A DNA stretch of 64,000 nt from Corylus avellana (lineage: Eukaryota > Streptophyta > Magnoliopsida > Fagales > Betulaceae), in the NCBI RefSeq assembly GCF_901000735.1, contig NC_081543.1, forward strand, positions 34,778,590 to 34,842,589, in the 5' to 3' direction. The position numbers were made by a program, and so were the translations under genes. Position 1 is the stretch's first letter; the number at the start of each line of letters is the position of its first letter. Positions 1-12,614 of the stretch are shown one piece after another. Under the pieces are notes generated by a model. The model was not told where the DNA came from and searched no databases. It worked only from the letters and a program-made list of their open reading frames with translations.

Positions 1-193
1 CCCAACCCGTTTCATTGATTGATTGTGGAGGAGAATATGAATATCTGTGGCCTGTGGGCATGTGGTGACTGCCTAAACGACAGGGGATTGTGAAACGAGA
101 GGGAGCTTATCCACGTCAGCACTGCGTCTACCAAAAGGGTGGGTAGGATTAGAGAATAGAGAGCTTCCTATCCACATACAACAACATTAAACG

Positions 194-289
194 TTTTTTT
201 TTTTTTTTTTTGAAGAATCAATGATAGGAGAGTCGAACGGCTCTCTCAAGTGAGTTAATCTATAACTTGAGGCTTGAGCTAACTCCACC
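194..289 (-). repeat. tRNA-derived SINE, minus orientation
   Basis: Read on the minus strand, a tRNA-like body has an A-box-like TTAGCTCAAG and a B-box-like GTTCGACTC and ends in a poly(A) tract, which appears as T194-211 on the plus strand. This arrangement of RNA polymerase III boxes plus a tail is typical of plant SINEs. The body does not fold as a functional tRNA. Confidence 0.55.
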
Positions 290-564
290 AAAGACACGTG
301 TGTTTTGTTCATCAAACAAATCCTCATATTAGTTAGAGCGGACTTAGAATATGTTTGGAATTGGGTTAGAGAGTTTAAAAATACTTTTAGTACTAAGAAG
401 ATTGTGCCAAATTAAAGCTGATATATTTGGTAAAAAATTTCAAAAGTATTTATTTTGACTTTTTTATTCTAAAATTTGTTAAGCTTTTGCCAAAAAATAT
501 TTTTTAACTTAAAAGCTTTATTTTTTAAATACAGTCCCAAAATTTAGAAGTTCCTTGTCTCCAA

Positions 565-654
565 AGGGTAGCTCAATCGGTTGGAAATTATAACTCATGA
601 AGTGGAGGTCACTAGTTCGAATCTCCTTCCCTTATGCAGTCAAAAAAAAAAAAA
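565..654 (+). repeat. tRNA-derived SINE
   Basis: An A-box-like TAGCTCAATCGG (569-580) is followed by a B-box-like AGTTCGAATC (613-623) and a tail A642-654. The same body recurs at 43316-43380, so this is a dispersed family rather than a tRNA gene. Confidence 0.65.
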
Positions 655-1392
655 GTATTTATCAAAATTTGGAGATAGAAACTTGTCGGAGGAGGAAGTG
701 TGTTGGGCCAATGGGCCCGAACTGAAAGGAATGCCTGCCTCCATGTGTTTGCAGGAGAAACCCTTAAAGTTGTAATGCTTTTGGACAGCACTTTCACGTG
801 CATGGGCTTCCTAGAACTTTGCGAGACTGGGACCCAATTGTGTCGGAAATGAGTGTTTGGACCGCCTACTTGGGCCTCCTTAGTCCAAATCTCTAGAATG
901 GCATTCATCAACCCATACCCAACTAAAACAGGAAATAGCTACAGCCATCATGAGTGAGTGCAGAATATGTTGCAGCAAAGTCCACACTCTTTGATGCAGA
1001 TTTTTTCACGGTCAGATTGGATGGTGAGATAAGAAAGATAAGACCATCGAAGTGACACCGGCCCAACGGTGGTGGGAGAGCAATGGTTAAATAAGTTATT
1101 AATGTAACGGCTTGTTTAGGTGTGTTCGAAAGGTCTAAAAATGCGTTTAACACTAAAAAAATTTATTTGCAAAAAAAAATATCCGTTTGATAAAAAATAT
1201 TGAAAGCGCTTTTAAAAGTTCAAAAAGCCCAAAAATAAACAAAATGCACTTTTAATAAAAGCTATAGCTTTTCCTTTTGGGTTATTCCAGCCACAGCCCT
1301 TTTTGAGTTGCCCCCCATTTTCCTAGGGAGTTGGTCATGCCACTGGTGCCAAGCTAAAGGCTTGGCCTTTTCATATTTTTGATCAAATCAAG

Positions 1393-1715
1393 TAAAAAAT
1401 GTAAAATTAGCTCACTTAGTTTGTTTGATTTGTAATTAGTTTTTTGTCGTATCAAAATGATCTAAGAGGTCCTTGAGGGATGTCAAAAAAATAATTTGGT
1501 CCTTAAAGTCAAATTTTGTCCACTGACTTAATAAATTCTAATAGTGTAAAACGTTAGAACCAATAAAATTATGACATGTGTTCTATTTAAGTCAATGTCA
1601 CAATAACAGAATTTGACTATAAAGACTGAATTATTTTGTTGACACAACTCAAATTTCTAAGTTCATTTTAATCCCACAATAAGTTAATTGTAAATTAAGT
1701 AAATCACATAATCTA
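1393..1715. mobile_element. Long-inverted-repeat MITE, family 1 (degenerate copy)
   Basis: The left and right arms are imperfect inverted repeats. The left arm reads through a stretch about tracking 'ATCAAAATGA..' and the right arm returns its complement near 1650-1700. A better preserved relative lies at 50069-50430. There is no coding capacity. Ends are approximate. Confidence 0.5.
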
Positions 1716-2458
1716 ATACGTTAGATTAGAATTTATTGAGTTGTATCTTAGATAATTAATAAAAAATTGAAATTATGTTCTCTCTTTTTCTTGGAAATAT
1801 GGAATTTTAAATAAAAATAAATAAAAATGTATAACTAAAAGACTGAGTCAAATATAAATATTATTATTAATTTTTTAATTACAATTTAGCTAAACATTTT
1901 GAAAGATAAATTTTGGAGCCAATCATAAAAGACTGCTGAGTATAATACTACGCCCACAGAAAACTGAAAAAAAGTGTGGCTATGGCAGCTGAGCTGAGTC
2001 TTATCTGTGTCACCTTTAACCAGTTTTGGATAAGGCCGATGGCTACCATCCTATCCCCTTTTGACTATGTCACACAAACCAACATATTTGATTAACATTT
2101 CCTTATTATATATTTTAATGACACAGAATTCCATTTCAATTTCACTTTGTAACAAAAACTTGAAATGATGTACACAGTTTTCAAATGCCATCTTTTTCCT
2201 ACTTTAGACACCAGCAAAATTTGTAATGTCCTTTTCTTCTTGTATGGCCTTTACTAAAATAATTTCACGAAGTTTGGTGTGAGTTCGACTCTTTTCAATA
2301 ACGAATTACTTATACAAATTTAATTAGTATTAGCTGCTGTGAGAATCACTAATGTCTTGATGTGGCTAAATCGAATTATAACTTAATTAGCCTTGAGTGA
2401 GTGCCAAAGATTTTCGCGGTTTAATTAAGCCCCTCATAAGCCCAACAAACATGTATTA

Positions 2459-3540
2459 GAGCATCCTCATTAAGTTTTTCATATTTAACGTTTCTCTAAT
2501 TTTTTAACAAAATCCACAAAAAAATTATCAATCAAACTTTTTATCCAAAGTTAAATTTAACTTTTGCTTTTAACTCCTCTTCAAATATAAAGACAATAAA
2601 AGTAAAAGTTATTTATTTTTTAGGAAAAACTTCATTTTGGACCCCTGAATTATCACCCGTTTTGACATGCTCCCAAACTTCAAAATCTCTCAATTTTGAC
2701 CCATAAACTTTTAATTACAGTCAATTTGAACCTATTCGTCATTTTTTGCTGTGAAAACCACTAAAAAGACAAAATTACCCTTCAATTTTCTTTTTATTAA
2801 AAAAGAAAAATTGAAAAAAAAAAGAAAAAAAAAAAAAAAAGGGTCACAAGGTGCCCAACCATGGGTCACCACCTTGTGATTTTTTTTTTAATAATATTTT
2901 TTATTTTTTAATTTGCAATTAAGGGTAACTTTAGAATTTTATAAAAAAGTCTGGGGTATAAACATTTTTGTCTAACTTTTAACATTTAAAATCTAACGAA
3001 AGAGTTAAAAATAATAGAAATTAAAAGTTTATGGATTCAAAGTGAGAGATTTTGAAATTTGGGGGGCATGTCGAAATGGGTGATAAATCAGGAGTGTAAA
3101 GTGAAGCTTTTTCTATTTTTTAATATTATTTTGGTTGCTGGGGTGGCATTTTGGTAAATCTCTTGCATGGAATCAAAATGAGTTTAATGACAATTACATT
3201 TATTAATAAAAAATAATATTTAGTTAAATTTGATAAATATTTAGACAATTTGATATTTGGTAATTTTAAAAAGTTTATAATTAAATCAAAAAATTACATT
3301 TTCAAAAAGAAATACGCTAGAATCTAATAAAATCCCCACATTTTGCCCATCAAAATCCTAAGTAACAAAGTGTCATTTATCATCAATTTGGGTCATATGC
3401 CTTTTTACATCAACTTGGACCATGTGCCCTTTACCCACTAAAATTTTGACAGGCAAGATATATAGATTTTATTAGATTTTAGCATTTCTCTTTCAAAATT
3501 AAAATTTAAAAAAAATTTAAGAAGTTGGATGGAAATGTTC
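2459..3540. mobile_element. Possible old Tourist/Harbinger-like element
   Basis: The sequence starts GAGCATCCTCATTAAG after TTA (2456-2458). It ends with a partly matching inverted sequence before TTA (3541-3543). A 3-bp TTA target duplication is the PIF/Harbinger signature. The inverted ends match at only about 12 of 21 positions, so this is tentative. It encloses the inverted-repeat element at 2624-3113. Confidence 0.35.
2624..3113. mobile_element. Long-inverted-repeat MITE, family 2
   Basis: Arms of roughly 110 bp are inverted repeats of each other. The left arm begins near AACTTCATTTTGG and the right arm ends near AAAGTGAAGC. The centre has a GGGTCAC...GGGTCACC pair and A/T runs. The same element recurs at 51262-51750 and 53629-54106. 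It has no coding capacity. Confidence 0.6.
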
Positions 3541-3619
3541 TTACCATGGTTGGTTACATCTTTAGCATTCGTCTATTTCTCTAGAATTGCTGCTGCCTTA
3601 ACTGTTTACTATATCTTTG

Positions 3620-3633
<14 letters not shown>

Positions 3634-3662
<29 letters not shown>
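3634..3662. repeat. (AT)n microsatellite
   Basis: A pure AT dinucleotide run follows an A-tract, about 130 bp upstream of the TATA box of the TSJT1-like gene. Confidence 0.9.
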
Positions 3663-3664
<2 letters not shown>

Positions 3665-3795
3665 ACAAAATAAAAAAAGATGTAAGTGGAAAAAACAAAA
3701 AGCTAAAAGAGAGAGAGATAAGAATATCTCGGAGTACGAGAATCCTTATCCACGCACGCCACCTCACCACCGGTCATGACGACACATTGCGACAA

Positions 3796-3809
3796 TATAT
3801 ATATAAATA
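3796..3809 (+). promoter_or_regulatory. TATA box of the TSJT1-like gene
   Basis: TATATATATAAATA lies 106 bp upstream of the ATG at 3915. That spacing leaves a 5' leader of roughly 75-80 nt if transcription starts about 30 bp downstream. A CTTATCC (inverted GATAAG, I-box-like) sits just upstream near 3745. The assignment is by motif and distance. Confidence 0.6.
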
Positions 3810-3914
3810 GTGCAAGAACCCTTTATGTCGTTTCATATCCTCTACATAAAATTCAATCATTTTGATCAATTTGCGTTTAATTTCTTCGTGAAGGAAAAAA
3901 GGAAGAAGATCGTC

Positions 3915-5618
3915 ATGTTGGCTATATTTCACAAGGCTTTTGCTCACCCACCTGAGGAGCTCAACAGTCCTGCGTCTTACAATGGCAGCACGAAGCCTAA
4001 GCTTCCTGATGAAACTCTCAAAGAGTTCCTTTCTCATCATCCTCACAACACCTTCTCCATGAGCTTTGGATCCGCCGCCGTTCTTGCCTATGTTCGCCCC
4101 GACGGCCCTTTCTCACTTCATCAACGGTAATCTATATATATATATAAACAACTTTTGAAACAAAAATTTGGAAGCTTTAGCGAGCCCTGAAAGGGATGGG
4201 TTAATGGGTTTGTGCAGGTTGTTCTGTGGGTTTGAAGACATATACTGCCTGTTCTTGGGGAGCTTGAATAACTTGTGGTCTCTGAATAAGCAGTATGGTC
4301 TAACAAAGGGCACGAACGAGGCCATGTTTGTGATCGAAGCTTTCCGGACCCTTCGTGACAGGGGTCCATACCCAGCTGACCAGGTTGTGAAGGATCTTGA
4401 TGGGAGCTTTGCATTTGTTGTCTATGACAGCAAGGGTGGAACCGTCTTTGCTGCACTGGTATATATATATATGTATATATATATATAGGCGCCATGTTTT
4501 CTTTTACCCATTGGAACTTGATGATCTTCACAAAATGTTCATTATTGTTGGTTAATTCAATTGCAGGGTTCTGATGGTGGAGTGAGACTGTATTGGGGTA
4601 CTGCAGCTGATGGGTCTGTGGTGATTTCTGATGATTTGGAGGTCATCAAAGCTGGCTGTGCCAAATCTTTTGCTCCCTTCCCAACAGGTACTTTCAAGGC
4701 AGTAGGTACAGGTTATTGGCTAAAATGGGCATCTGAACCGGATAATGGTTCCTAAATTTGGAAAGCCGGGGCTGGAAACAGATATTGTTATCCGGCTATA
4801 TAATAACCGGCGGTTATCGGTTGATACCCAGTTAACCGGACCGGATTTTTTTAAAAATGGACATTTTGGGCCAATTTTAGGTATTGGCATACTTTTAACT
4901 AATTTTTGTCATTTTTTTAAAAAATAATTAGGGTGGTTGTTTAAAAAAAAAAACCTAAAAAAAGCGCATATATATATATATATATATATATAGGGGGTGT
5001 AAAAATACAAAAAAAGGTAATCGGACCGGGGTACACAGTTACCGATTTAGCCAATTGGTACTCGGTGGCTGATTATAACCCGCCGGTTTTACCCTTCTAA
5101 TTAGCCAATTGGTACTCGGTGGCTGATTATAACCCGCCGGTTTTACCCTTCTAATTCTAAGTGTGTTGAAATAGGAGCTTTAGAATTATAAGTTCGTCTT
5201 TAATTTGATTTATTTAATTAAATAGGTTTAAAACTTTTAATTTTAATTATTAATTTCATTTATATAAAAAATTGGTGGTTCTAGTTTAAGTATGTCAAGT
5301 TTGATTTGTGTCGAGATATGATTATATAACTTAATTCTAAAATGACCTATTTAATTATACAAATTGACTTTACTTAAAGGGGTTGAAAATCATATATGAC
5401 ATTTATTATTTGTTTGTGGGGATGCAGGGTGTATGTTCCACAGTGAGGGAGGGTTGATGAGCTTTGAGCATCCGATGTACAAGATGAAAGCAATGCCAAG
5501 AGTAGATAGTGAAGGGGCCGTGTGTGGGGCCAACTTCAAGGTTGATAAGTACGCAAGGGTCAACAGCATTCCACGTGTGGGAAGTGAAGCCGATTGGACC
5601 GTTTGGGACTTGCATTAG
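3915..5618 (+). CDS. TSJT1-like / aluminium-induced protein with YGL and LRDR motifs (DUF3700)
   Basis: Four exons, 3915-4126, 4218-4458, 4567-4687 and 5428-5618, join at GT-AG sites into a 254-aa protein, the usual length for this family. It starts MLAIFHKAFAHPPEELNSP. It carries the diagnostic YGL (about residues 97-99) and LRDR (116-119), followed by GPYPADQV. The C-terminal exon has the conserved CMFHSEGGL and AMPRVDSEG blocks. The fold resembles class-II glutamine amidotransferases (asparagine synthetase N-domain) but lacks the catalytic N-terminal Cys, so enzymatic activity is doubtful. Family members respond to aluminium, auxin, sugar status and stem growth; the exact role is unclear. 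Intron 3 (740 bp) carries repeat sequence and a 54-bp tandem duplication. The gene is convergent with BRX1. Confidence 0.93.
5048..5155 (+). repeat. 54-bp tandem duplication in TSJT1-like intron 3
   Basis: Two identical 54-bp units (5048-5101 and 5102-5155) run from TAGCCAATTGG to CCCTTCTAAT. The homologous pair at 14291-14398 differs by three transitions, each shared by both units (see findings). Confidence 0.9.
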
Positions 5619-6065
5619 CGAAATTTGGATCCATGTGCTGTCACACCATATCGTAGCCACGAATTTACCCTTTTTTTTTTCTTTTTTTTTTTCTTCTTCT
5701 TCTTCTAAGTTCTTGTTTTTACTTTGTATGTTTGTTTTTCCCCATGAACGAACCTGTATACATATTGGGATGGATCTGCAGTAAATTAACCTCCTTTCTA
5801 CAATACACCTAAGGGTACCTTTTCCCTATAGTTTCAACTTTCAAGTTCGGATTAAATGTTCTAGGTATTATGTAAAATAAAAAGAAAGGTCAAACAAAAA
5901 TCTAGACCTATTTTAACTATTTCCACCGCATATTATTTATTTATTTTTATTTTTTATAAAGTAATGGCATATAGTGCACTCTTACTCTATCTCAATTGAA
6001 GGGTATAGGGGATGTGAGTGTGGTATGTAATGTACTCAATAACTTATCTATTACACCCATGTTAT

Positions 6066-7358
6066 TAGGGGTGTCAATGCGGGCGGTTTTTTAATCGTCT
6101 GCTAACTGTTAGTCGCTTAATCGCTATAACTGCTTAGCGGTTATTGGGTTTATAATTGTAACCGCTAACCTTCTTTTTATATAATATATTTTTATAATTA
6201 TAATTATAATAATATTTATACATATAACATAATCAATTAATCATTAAATCATAATTTTTTTTTAAAAAAATAATTAAATCACAATTTGAGTATTAATATA
6301 TTATCACTATAATTATATGATTATATCACGTGATCAATTCATCATTAAATCATTTGATTATATACTAACAAATTATACATATATAATATTACATAACTCA
6401 TAAGTATGCAAGTTCATACTAATACAACAATTAAGTATTTAGAAACTTAGTTCTAATGTATGTTATAAACTTATAAGTCCATATATTAATATATGTTATA
6501 TATTATACATATATAAATGTATAAGATCAATACTTAATCATATGATTCAATAACAATTCAAATACTTATTAAAGTGAATCATATTATTAATATACAATGA
6601 TAATATGATTCGTATAATATCAAATTAAGTAATTGACATTGGATTAAACATTGTGTTACTTATAACTATAATTGAAGTATTAATGTATTATCATTTTAAT
6701 TTATATGATTATATAAGAACAAATTATACGTATGTAATATGACATAAATCATAAGTATACCAATTCATACTAATATAACAATTAAGTACCTAGAGACTTA
6801 GTTTCAATGTATGTTATAAACTTATAAGTCGATATATGTTATAAATTATAATTATACATATATGCATATGAATAATATAAATGTATAAGATCAATACTTA
6901 ATTATATGATTCAATGACAATTCAAATACTTTATTCAAGTTAATCATATTAAATTTTAATAAGTTATGATTTATATTTAAGGAATTTTTTTTAAAGTACA
7001 AGTAAATGTAAATTTGAGGTCAAATATTTTTATTTTTCAATATGGGCTCTTTTTATAACAATTTAGCCCAAGAAGACACTAAAAATGCAAAAAACAAATG
7101 AGATAAAAATGCTACAATAAAAAAAAAAAAAAAAGCCTAAAACTGAAAATTGGTTATATGTTTATTTTGATTCTTGAGAAAGCCCAAAAAAAAGCCAAAA
7201 ATGCCCAATTTTGAAAAAGCAGTTATAGCGAGATGTTACATGTTTTACTAACCGCCAACCGGCAGTTAGTAGCTTAACCGCTAAGCGGTTACGGTTGAGA
7301 CTAGTGAAATTTAATAACTGTTAAGGTGGTTACGGTCGTAACCGTATTGACACCCCTA
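6066..7358. mobile_element. Non-autonomous hAT element between TSJT1-like and BRX1
   Basis: The terminal inverted repeats TAGGGGTGTCAAT and ATTGACACCCCTA are perfect over 13 bp. They are flanked by CATGTTAT and CATGTCAC, an imperfect 8-bp target duplication (6 of 8). Subterminal regions are rich in AACCGC/GCGGTT motifs, typical of hAT transposase binding. The AT-rich interior has no transposase frame but contains an imperfect direct repeat offset by about 350 bp (compare around 6367 and 6718). It lies in the shared 3' space of two convergent genes. Confidence 0.8.
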
Positions 7359-7964
7359 CATGTCACATCAAGTGACGTGACTTATTTCTGGCTTTCCAAT
7401 TAACTACTTTAAAAAAGTGTAAGACATTTGAAATATATCATATCAACCAATATAATCTAAAAATATTAACAAACAATTCAAAATAATAATAATAATAATA
7501 AAATTTTATTTTTATCTCACATCAAAACACTTGGAAATTTATGAAATACCGAGATGCAATATCTCTTTTGTAGGCCATACATTTAAAATGAACAGCTCAG
7601 ATCTTGACAACAAGGCTGAAAAAAAGAAAAAAGAAAAAAAGAAGTTTGCTTAGGTGATTTTTTTGGGTGGATGTTTGATGGTTCACCCAGCCACTGCCTA
7701 AACCTATAGCAAACCCTACAAGTAAAGATATGATATGACATATGAAGGATCAGACATCAACAATCTCTCCTTTTGATCTAAGACACATTAGGGAAAAATA
7801 CGATATCATATTGAAGAGAAGCAAATGAAGTATGGATGATGTGACAAAAAACCTCAAACTTGAAGTGCACAAGCAATTAAGCAAAGTATGCAATTTCAAG
7901 CTGGATAGAGGATGATAGGAAATTATGTTCCTTATAACAAAAAAGGACAAGGTCTTCAATTGTA

Positions 7965-10900
7965 TCATTCTTTCCACATATCTGCAAACTCATCAGGCTC
8001 CAATGGATTTGATAGCTCATGCATCTTCCTCCTTGTCTTTGCTTTGACTTTCTTCGCATACTTCCCAGCCTTTTTCCTTTTCTCCAATGCTCGAATCTGG
8101 AAGTACCAAAATGGAAATGATTTCTAAAAGTACAAAAAGAAAAAAGGTTCAAACACTAGAGGCCAGCATGGGACATCAATGAATACCTGATTTGGTGATA
8201 TGTAAAATGGATTCTCATATAGGGTAGGGCCTCCAAAGCTGCCACCAAATATTTTGATTGGGTTCAAGCAGAATCGTGGACCGACCTATACAAAAGTATA
8301 TCTTCATAGTTAAATTGCCATCACAAATGCCTGATAAAGCACATAAATTAAAAAGCAAATCACCACCAACCTCAACAAGGGTCATATTTTCTAGGCCCCC
8401 TCGAGCCACTTTATCTGCTTCAATATGAGGTACAGATATCTGCATCAGAAAATTAAGAGAAATAAGCAACATCCTCGCTAACAATTTTCAAATAAAAGAC
8501 AGCTCCAGTAGAATAATACCACAGAAACAAACATAATATAGTACTTATTCTTAATTTTTTTTTTTTTTTATAAGTAATATAATATTCTATTAAGAAAGGG
8601 AAACCCCTAAGTATACAGGAAGTAATACAAATAATTTACCCAAAAATTACAAACTGAGGTTTAAAGAATCCAGAAATTATTCTAAACTTGACTACCACAG
8701 ACTTTCATTATTAAGAACACTCATAATTTGCTTTTAGTTTCTATAATCCTACTAAATGAGGGAAAGAAGCTTTATTATCACTTTTAGAGGGCCATCTTCT
8801 AGTTTTCTTGAAATACTTCAAAATGTCATACCCTCCTCAGAACCATTAAGATACAAGTCTTATCCAAGGTTTTCCCAATGGCTATTAAGGAATTTAAGAT
8901 ATCTTCTATAATATATTCGTCATGTGCCTTTTACAAGCAGGCCCAACTGACAACAATGTCAATGACCTTCAAACTAAAAATTGACCCTGCCTGGTAATAC
9001 AGACACATAATGAATACAAAAAATAACCAATACCTTATGTTAACACCAATAAAACAAAACCATTCGAGAATTTTTGTGATCTAGTTAGAAAAATGCCATA
9101 AGCAAGACAAGCTTAAGGGGGTTTATTAACACAGAACCTAGATCCATAAGATTATACTATATGTGCAATGGACTTAGCAAGATTACGGTAACTAGTCACT
9201 ACTTTCACCAAATAACAGAGCTTCTATTTATTTATTTATTTATTTTTTATAGGTGAACTACAGAGCTTCTATTCACAAAGCCCTATTCATAATAGGTCAA
9301 ACCCCAGACCTCATCCTTAATAAAGAGGAGATATACCACTACACTTGTTTTCCCCGACAAGCAGTTTCTTCTTTAAGAATACTTACATCAATGGCTATTG
9401 TTTACTACCTAAATCCTATAGCAAACCCTTCACGCCTTAATACAAATAAATGTTCATCCGAATCAGAAAAATACTAGTTTGAGCTTATATCTTAAAAGTT
9501 TTGGATCTAATACTGTTATATATATTCTACTCTATCTAGATGCCATGTGAAAATTTGATGGGACAAAACCAGAACCAACCTTTAAACTTTAAATTAAAGC
9601 CACAATTCTGAATCCTAATACAGCACATTGATTAGAATTTATAATTCACCCACCTGGTAATTCCGAAACCATATGTGGTCATCAACAATGGAGAAAACAA
9701 ACACATGATCATGATAAGGTTTAGATTTTCTGTGGTCCTTTGGTATTCCAAATATCTGGGGAGATGAACAAAGAATGTCAGTATATCCAATAACATTGCT
9801 CGGACATTAATAGCATCAAACGGTAAAAAATAGTACTATAGACTTACCAAGTTAGGAGATAATATTATTTATCAGAAACAACCAAGCCATAATTCATTTT
9901 ATAGTTCATTATTAAAAGCCAATTCATAGCTATACCAGATCCGGTAACTAGGCATTCAAGCAATGAGCAAGTTCCCTCAACTTCTAAAAATCCAAACAAT
10001 ACCCCAGAAAACTGAGCAAATACATTGTATCAACAAATTTTCTGTGAAGAATTTGACAAGAGAATGTAACAAATCAGATAACAGTTATCATGCATCAAAA
10101 TAATTTTGGCTGACATTATGCTGTTGGTCATATATGAATTAGGCTACCACGAATGTCAAGACATTTGACTTGAGAATTTGTATGATCAGCACTTCACATT
10201 ATACTAGGAAATATCATATAGACTTGAGTTTTAGATTTTCCTTTTCCCTGGGTAATGAAATATCAAAATATTGTTTACAATTTAATTTGACAGAATGAGG
10301 TATTAATTGTTCCTTCTATATGTGGAATAGAAAGGAAACAAACTTTTATAGCTACAGAGAGAGGAAGCTAAACCAAAATACCTGAATTATCATCTCTTTC
10401 AAAAGTTTCCAATGAGCATCTTTATCAAAATTGTCTGAGAAAGTCAAAATGGGACGAGACCCTTTTAAATGATTTCCAGTAAGCTTCAATTCCTCCATCG
10501 TGTGCACTGGAAATAAACGGATTAAAAAAACACATTGATTAACCATTTCTTCTCAAATTTCTACAAAAAGGAATTAAACATATTTAATTACTTATAAAAA
10601 AAAAAGAATTAAACATATTTAATTGGAGATGAATTGATTGTATGTCAGTGCTATCAATGGATACATAAAGGTAAGAGTTTACTTCCATGAGACATTCATA
10701 CCAAACTACCAAATAGTTAGAAACCAAAAGAGAAGCTTACCAGCATTTACTAAAAATTTGACAGATGGTCCATTGGGGCATTTTGCCATCCATAGATAAA
10801 GATCTTTGTGTTTCCTGCACTGATATAGTGAAAAAAAGAAGAAGAAAGTATTAATCCACATATGATAACTGAAGTAAAGCAAACTAGAGCTTCATATTGT

Positions 10901-11602
10901 TAAACAAGTCAATAAAAGTACTCATTTAAGAATACTTACATCCTAATAACCAACCAGTCAATAAAAAATCAACCAGTTAACTTAAATCCCATCGATTACC
11001 AGCAATTGATTACTCAAACTTAAGTCCCATTGAATACCAGTAATATATTATCACTAGAAGGTCTAAACGCTATCTATTCAAAAATTAATCTTATTCTATA
11101 TCAAATAAAAAATACCTATAACAGATATTGACGTAATTACCAAAACAAATAAAAAGAAATCACCTCAAAAAACAGACAGGAAGAGCCACCCTTTAGCTCG
11201 ACCAGCTCATTCAAAGTGGTGCCCTTACTAGCCTTTGACTCGACCTTGTTATCCTTCTTGCAGTGTGGCAAGAGTGACACCACATTCAGCATTAAATGCC
11301 GGTACCTACACACCACATACATACAGTCTATCTGTAAGCGGAACCAAAAACAGCATAACAAACAAACTTCACGACAAGGAAATGCAAAGAAACAAGCTTT
11401 TCAACCTGTAATTGATGCGGCGCGAGCAAGTAACTAAAACCTTCTCTTTGTTCCTGAAGACAGTGGAATCACTTTCTTTATCCACTTCTTCATTCTTGTC
11501 TTTCCAACCCAAGAGTGTCCTTTTAGGTCTCTCTGCAGCAATCGTATCCTTCTTAGGAGGTGCCACCACCTCCGTCTCACTGTGTTTTCTCTTCTTTCCC
11601 AT
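7965..11602 (-). CDS. BRX1: BRX1, Brix-domain ribosome biogenesis protein (contig A copy)
   Basis: Eight exons on the minus strand are 11406-11602, 11164-11305, 10741-10819, 10382-10506, 9654-9755, 8371-8439, 8187-8285 and 7965-8096. All have GT-AG junctions and give 314 aa, the usual plant length. The protein starts with a basic MGKKRKHSE tail, then the Brix domain from VLVTCSRRINYRYRHLM through KLTGNHLKGSRP and HVFVFSIVDDHIWFRNYQ to GGLENMTLVEVGPRFCLNP. It ends in a lysine/arginine-rich helix and EPDEFADMWKE. BRX1 is a nucleolar factor for 27S pre-rRNA processing and 60S subunit assembly. Intron 5 carries an antisense LINE tail. The predicted protein is the same as that of the 17260-20901 copy; the one exon difference noticed, in exon 3, is synonymous. 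Confidence 0.95.
8555..8640 (-). mobile_element. LINE 3' tail in BRX1 intron 5
   Basis: On the minus strand the end reads TACTTCCTGTATACTTAGGG, then TTACTTAT and a poly(A) that appears as T8555-8569. It matches the 3' end of the LINE remnant in the WD40 gene (around 36735-36755). Corresponding tails sit at about 13662 and 17850 in the duplicated contigs. Confidence 0.6.
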
Positions 11603-12205
11603 TGTTTCTTCTTGTTATTATTATTCCCTTAAAGACAACTAAACATTCAATGACAAGCATATTTGTCAAAATTTTCACTAAAACTAACCAACTTGGAGCA
11701 TATAATAACAAGAACAACAATACCCAGAAAACAAAATTATGAAAAAGAAAGCTAAAAAGAAAATGCAACTCATTTGTCTGAATTCATAGTAAAGAGCTGT
11801 AAAAAACAAACAGCTTAGTCAAACAAACAGTCTATAAAATGGAGAGGAAATCAGTAAAGAAAACATGAAGTTCCCAACATAATCATGGGACATGCTGTCA
11901 CAATTTACAGACAATCCACATTAAAACAAAATCCCATTACGGAATTCTTATTGAACTGAGCAACCCCGCAAATCCCCGTTATAAATAAACAGATAGAAGG
12001 TTAACTAAAGATGGTGAAGAGATAGAACATAACAGGATGCAATGAATGAATAGAAACCCAATATAGCCTACGTATTCCAAACAAAAGCAAAGATGAGAAA
12101 CCCCCAAAGCTCAAAAATTTACCAACTTTGCATCCAAAGCATCTCAATTAGCAAAATCCAACTCTTTAGCCAATAAACGGTTATAAACAACTTCTGCCTG
12201 AAATA

Positions 12206-12214
12206 AAACCCTAA
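12206..12214 (-). promoter_or_regulatory. Telo-box upstream of BRX1 (contig A copy)
   Basis: AAACCCTAA, about 600 bp upstream of the BRX1 start codon. The copy in contig C is at 21496-21504. Telo-boxes are common in promoters of plant ribosomal and ribosome-biogenesis genes. Confidence 0.5.
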
Positions 12215-12332
12215 AACCCTTTGTGGCCCCTATCAGCACTGGAGCTGGAAGATGGAGTTTTCGCTGGTTTGGTTTCAACTCATGGGCTTTATTCTAATGA
12301 TGCAGGCCCGTCTGATTGTTAGATATGGGCCC

Positions 12333-12432
12333 NNNNNNNNNNNNNNNNNNNNNNNNNNNNNNNNNNNNNNNNNNNNNNNNNNNNNNNNNNNNNNNNNNNN
12401 NNNNNNNNNNNNNNNNNNNNNNNNNNNNNNNN
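12333..12432. other. Assembly gap, exactly 100 N
   Basis: A 100-N run, the conventional placeholder for a gap of unknown size. The sequence to its left ends at the point homologous to 21622. Confidence 0.99.
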
Positions 12433-12526
12433 ATTAGTAGCTTAACCGCTAAGCGGTTACAGTTGAGACTAGTAAAATTTAATAACTGTTAAGGCGGTTA
12501 CGGTCATAACCGTATTGACACCCCTA
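12433..12526. mobile_element. Right end of the hAT element (contig B copy)
   Basis: Contig B begins inside the same hAT element seen at 6066-7358. It keeps only the final 94 bp, including ATTGACACCCCTA followed by CATGTCAC. Confidence 0.75.
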
Positions 12527-12580
12527 CATGTCACATCAAGTGACGTGACTTATTTCTGGCTTTCCATCAAAACAATTCAA

Positions 12581-12614
<34 letters not shown>

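Larger units (their letters stand above)
1..3790. other. Gene-free repeat-rich 5' region
   Basis: No open frame here resembles a protein I recognise. The stretch holds two tRNA-derived SINEs, two long-inverted-repeat MITE-like elements, an (AT)n run at 3634-3662, and AT-rich filler. The last roughly 100 bases before 3796 are the proximal promoter of the TSJT1-like gene. The short frames around 581-1153 lie in repeat sequence and look like chance. Confidence 0.7.

Noticed and set aside
565..654. Possible tRNA gene
   Set aside because: Only A- and B-box-like motifs are present; the stems of a cloverleaf are not formed, and a poly(A) tail follows, so it is a SINE.
4121..4531. 136-aa minus-strand frame over TSJT1-like exon 2
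   Set aside because: It is antisense to a well-supported exon, runs through both introns, and has no recognisable domain.
5406..5660. 84-aa minus-strand frame over TSJT1-like exon 4
   Set aside because: Antisense to the last coding exon; repeated at 14649-14903 only because the locus is duplicated.
7877..8152. 91-aa minus-strand frame at the BRX1 3' end
   Set aside because: It reads BRX1 exon 8 in the wrong frame and continues into the intron.
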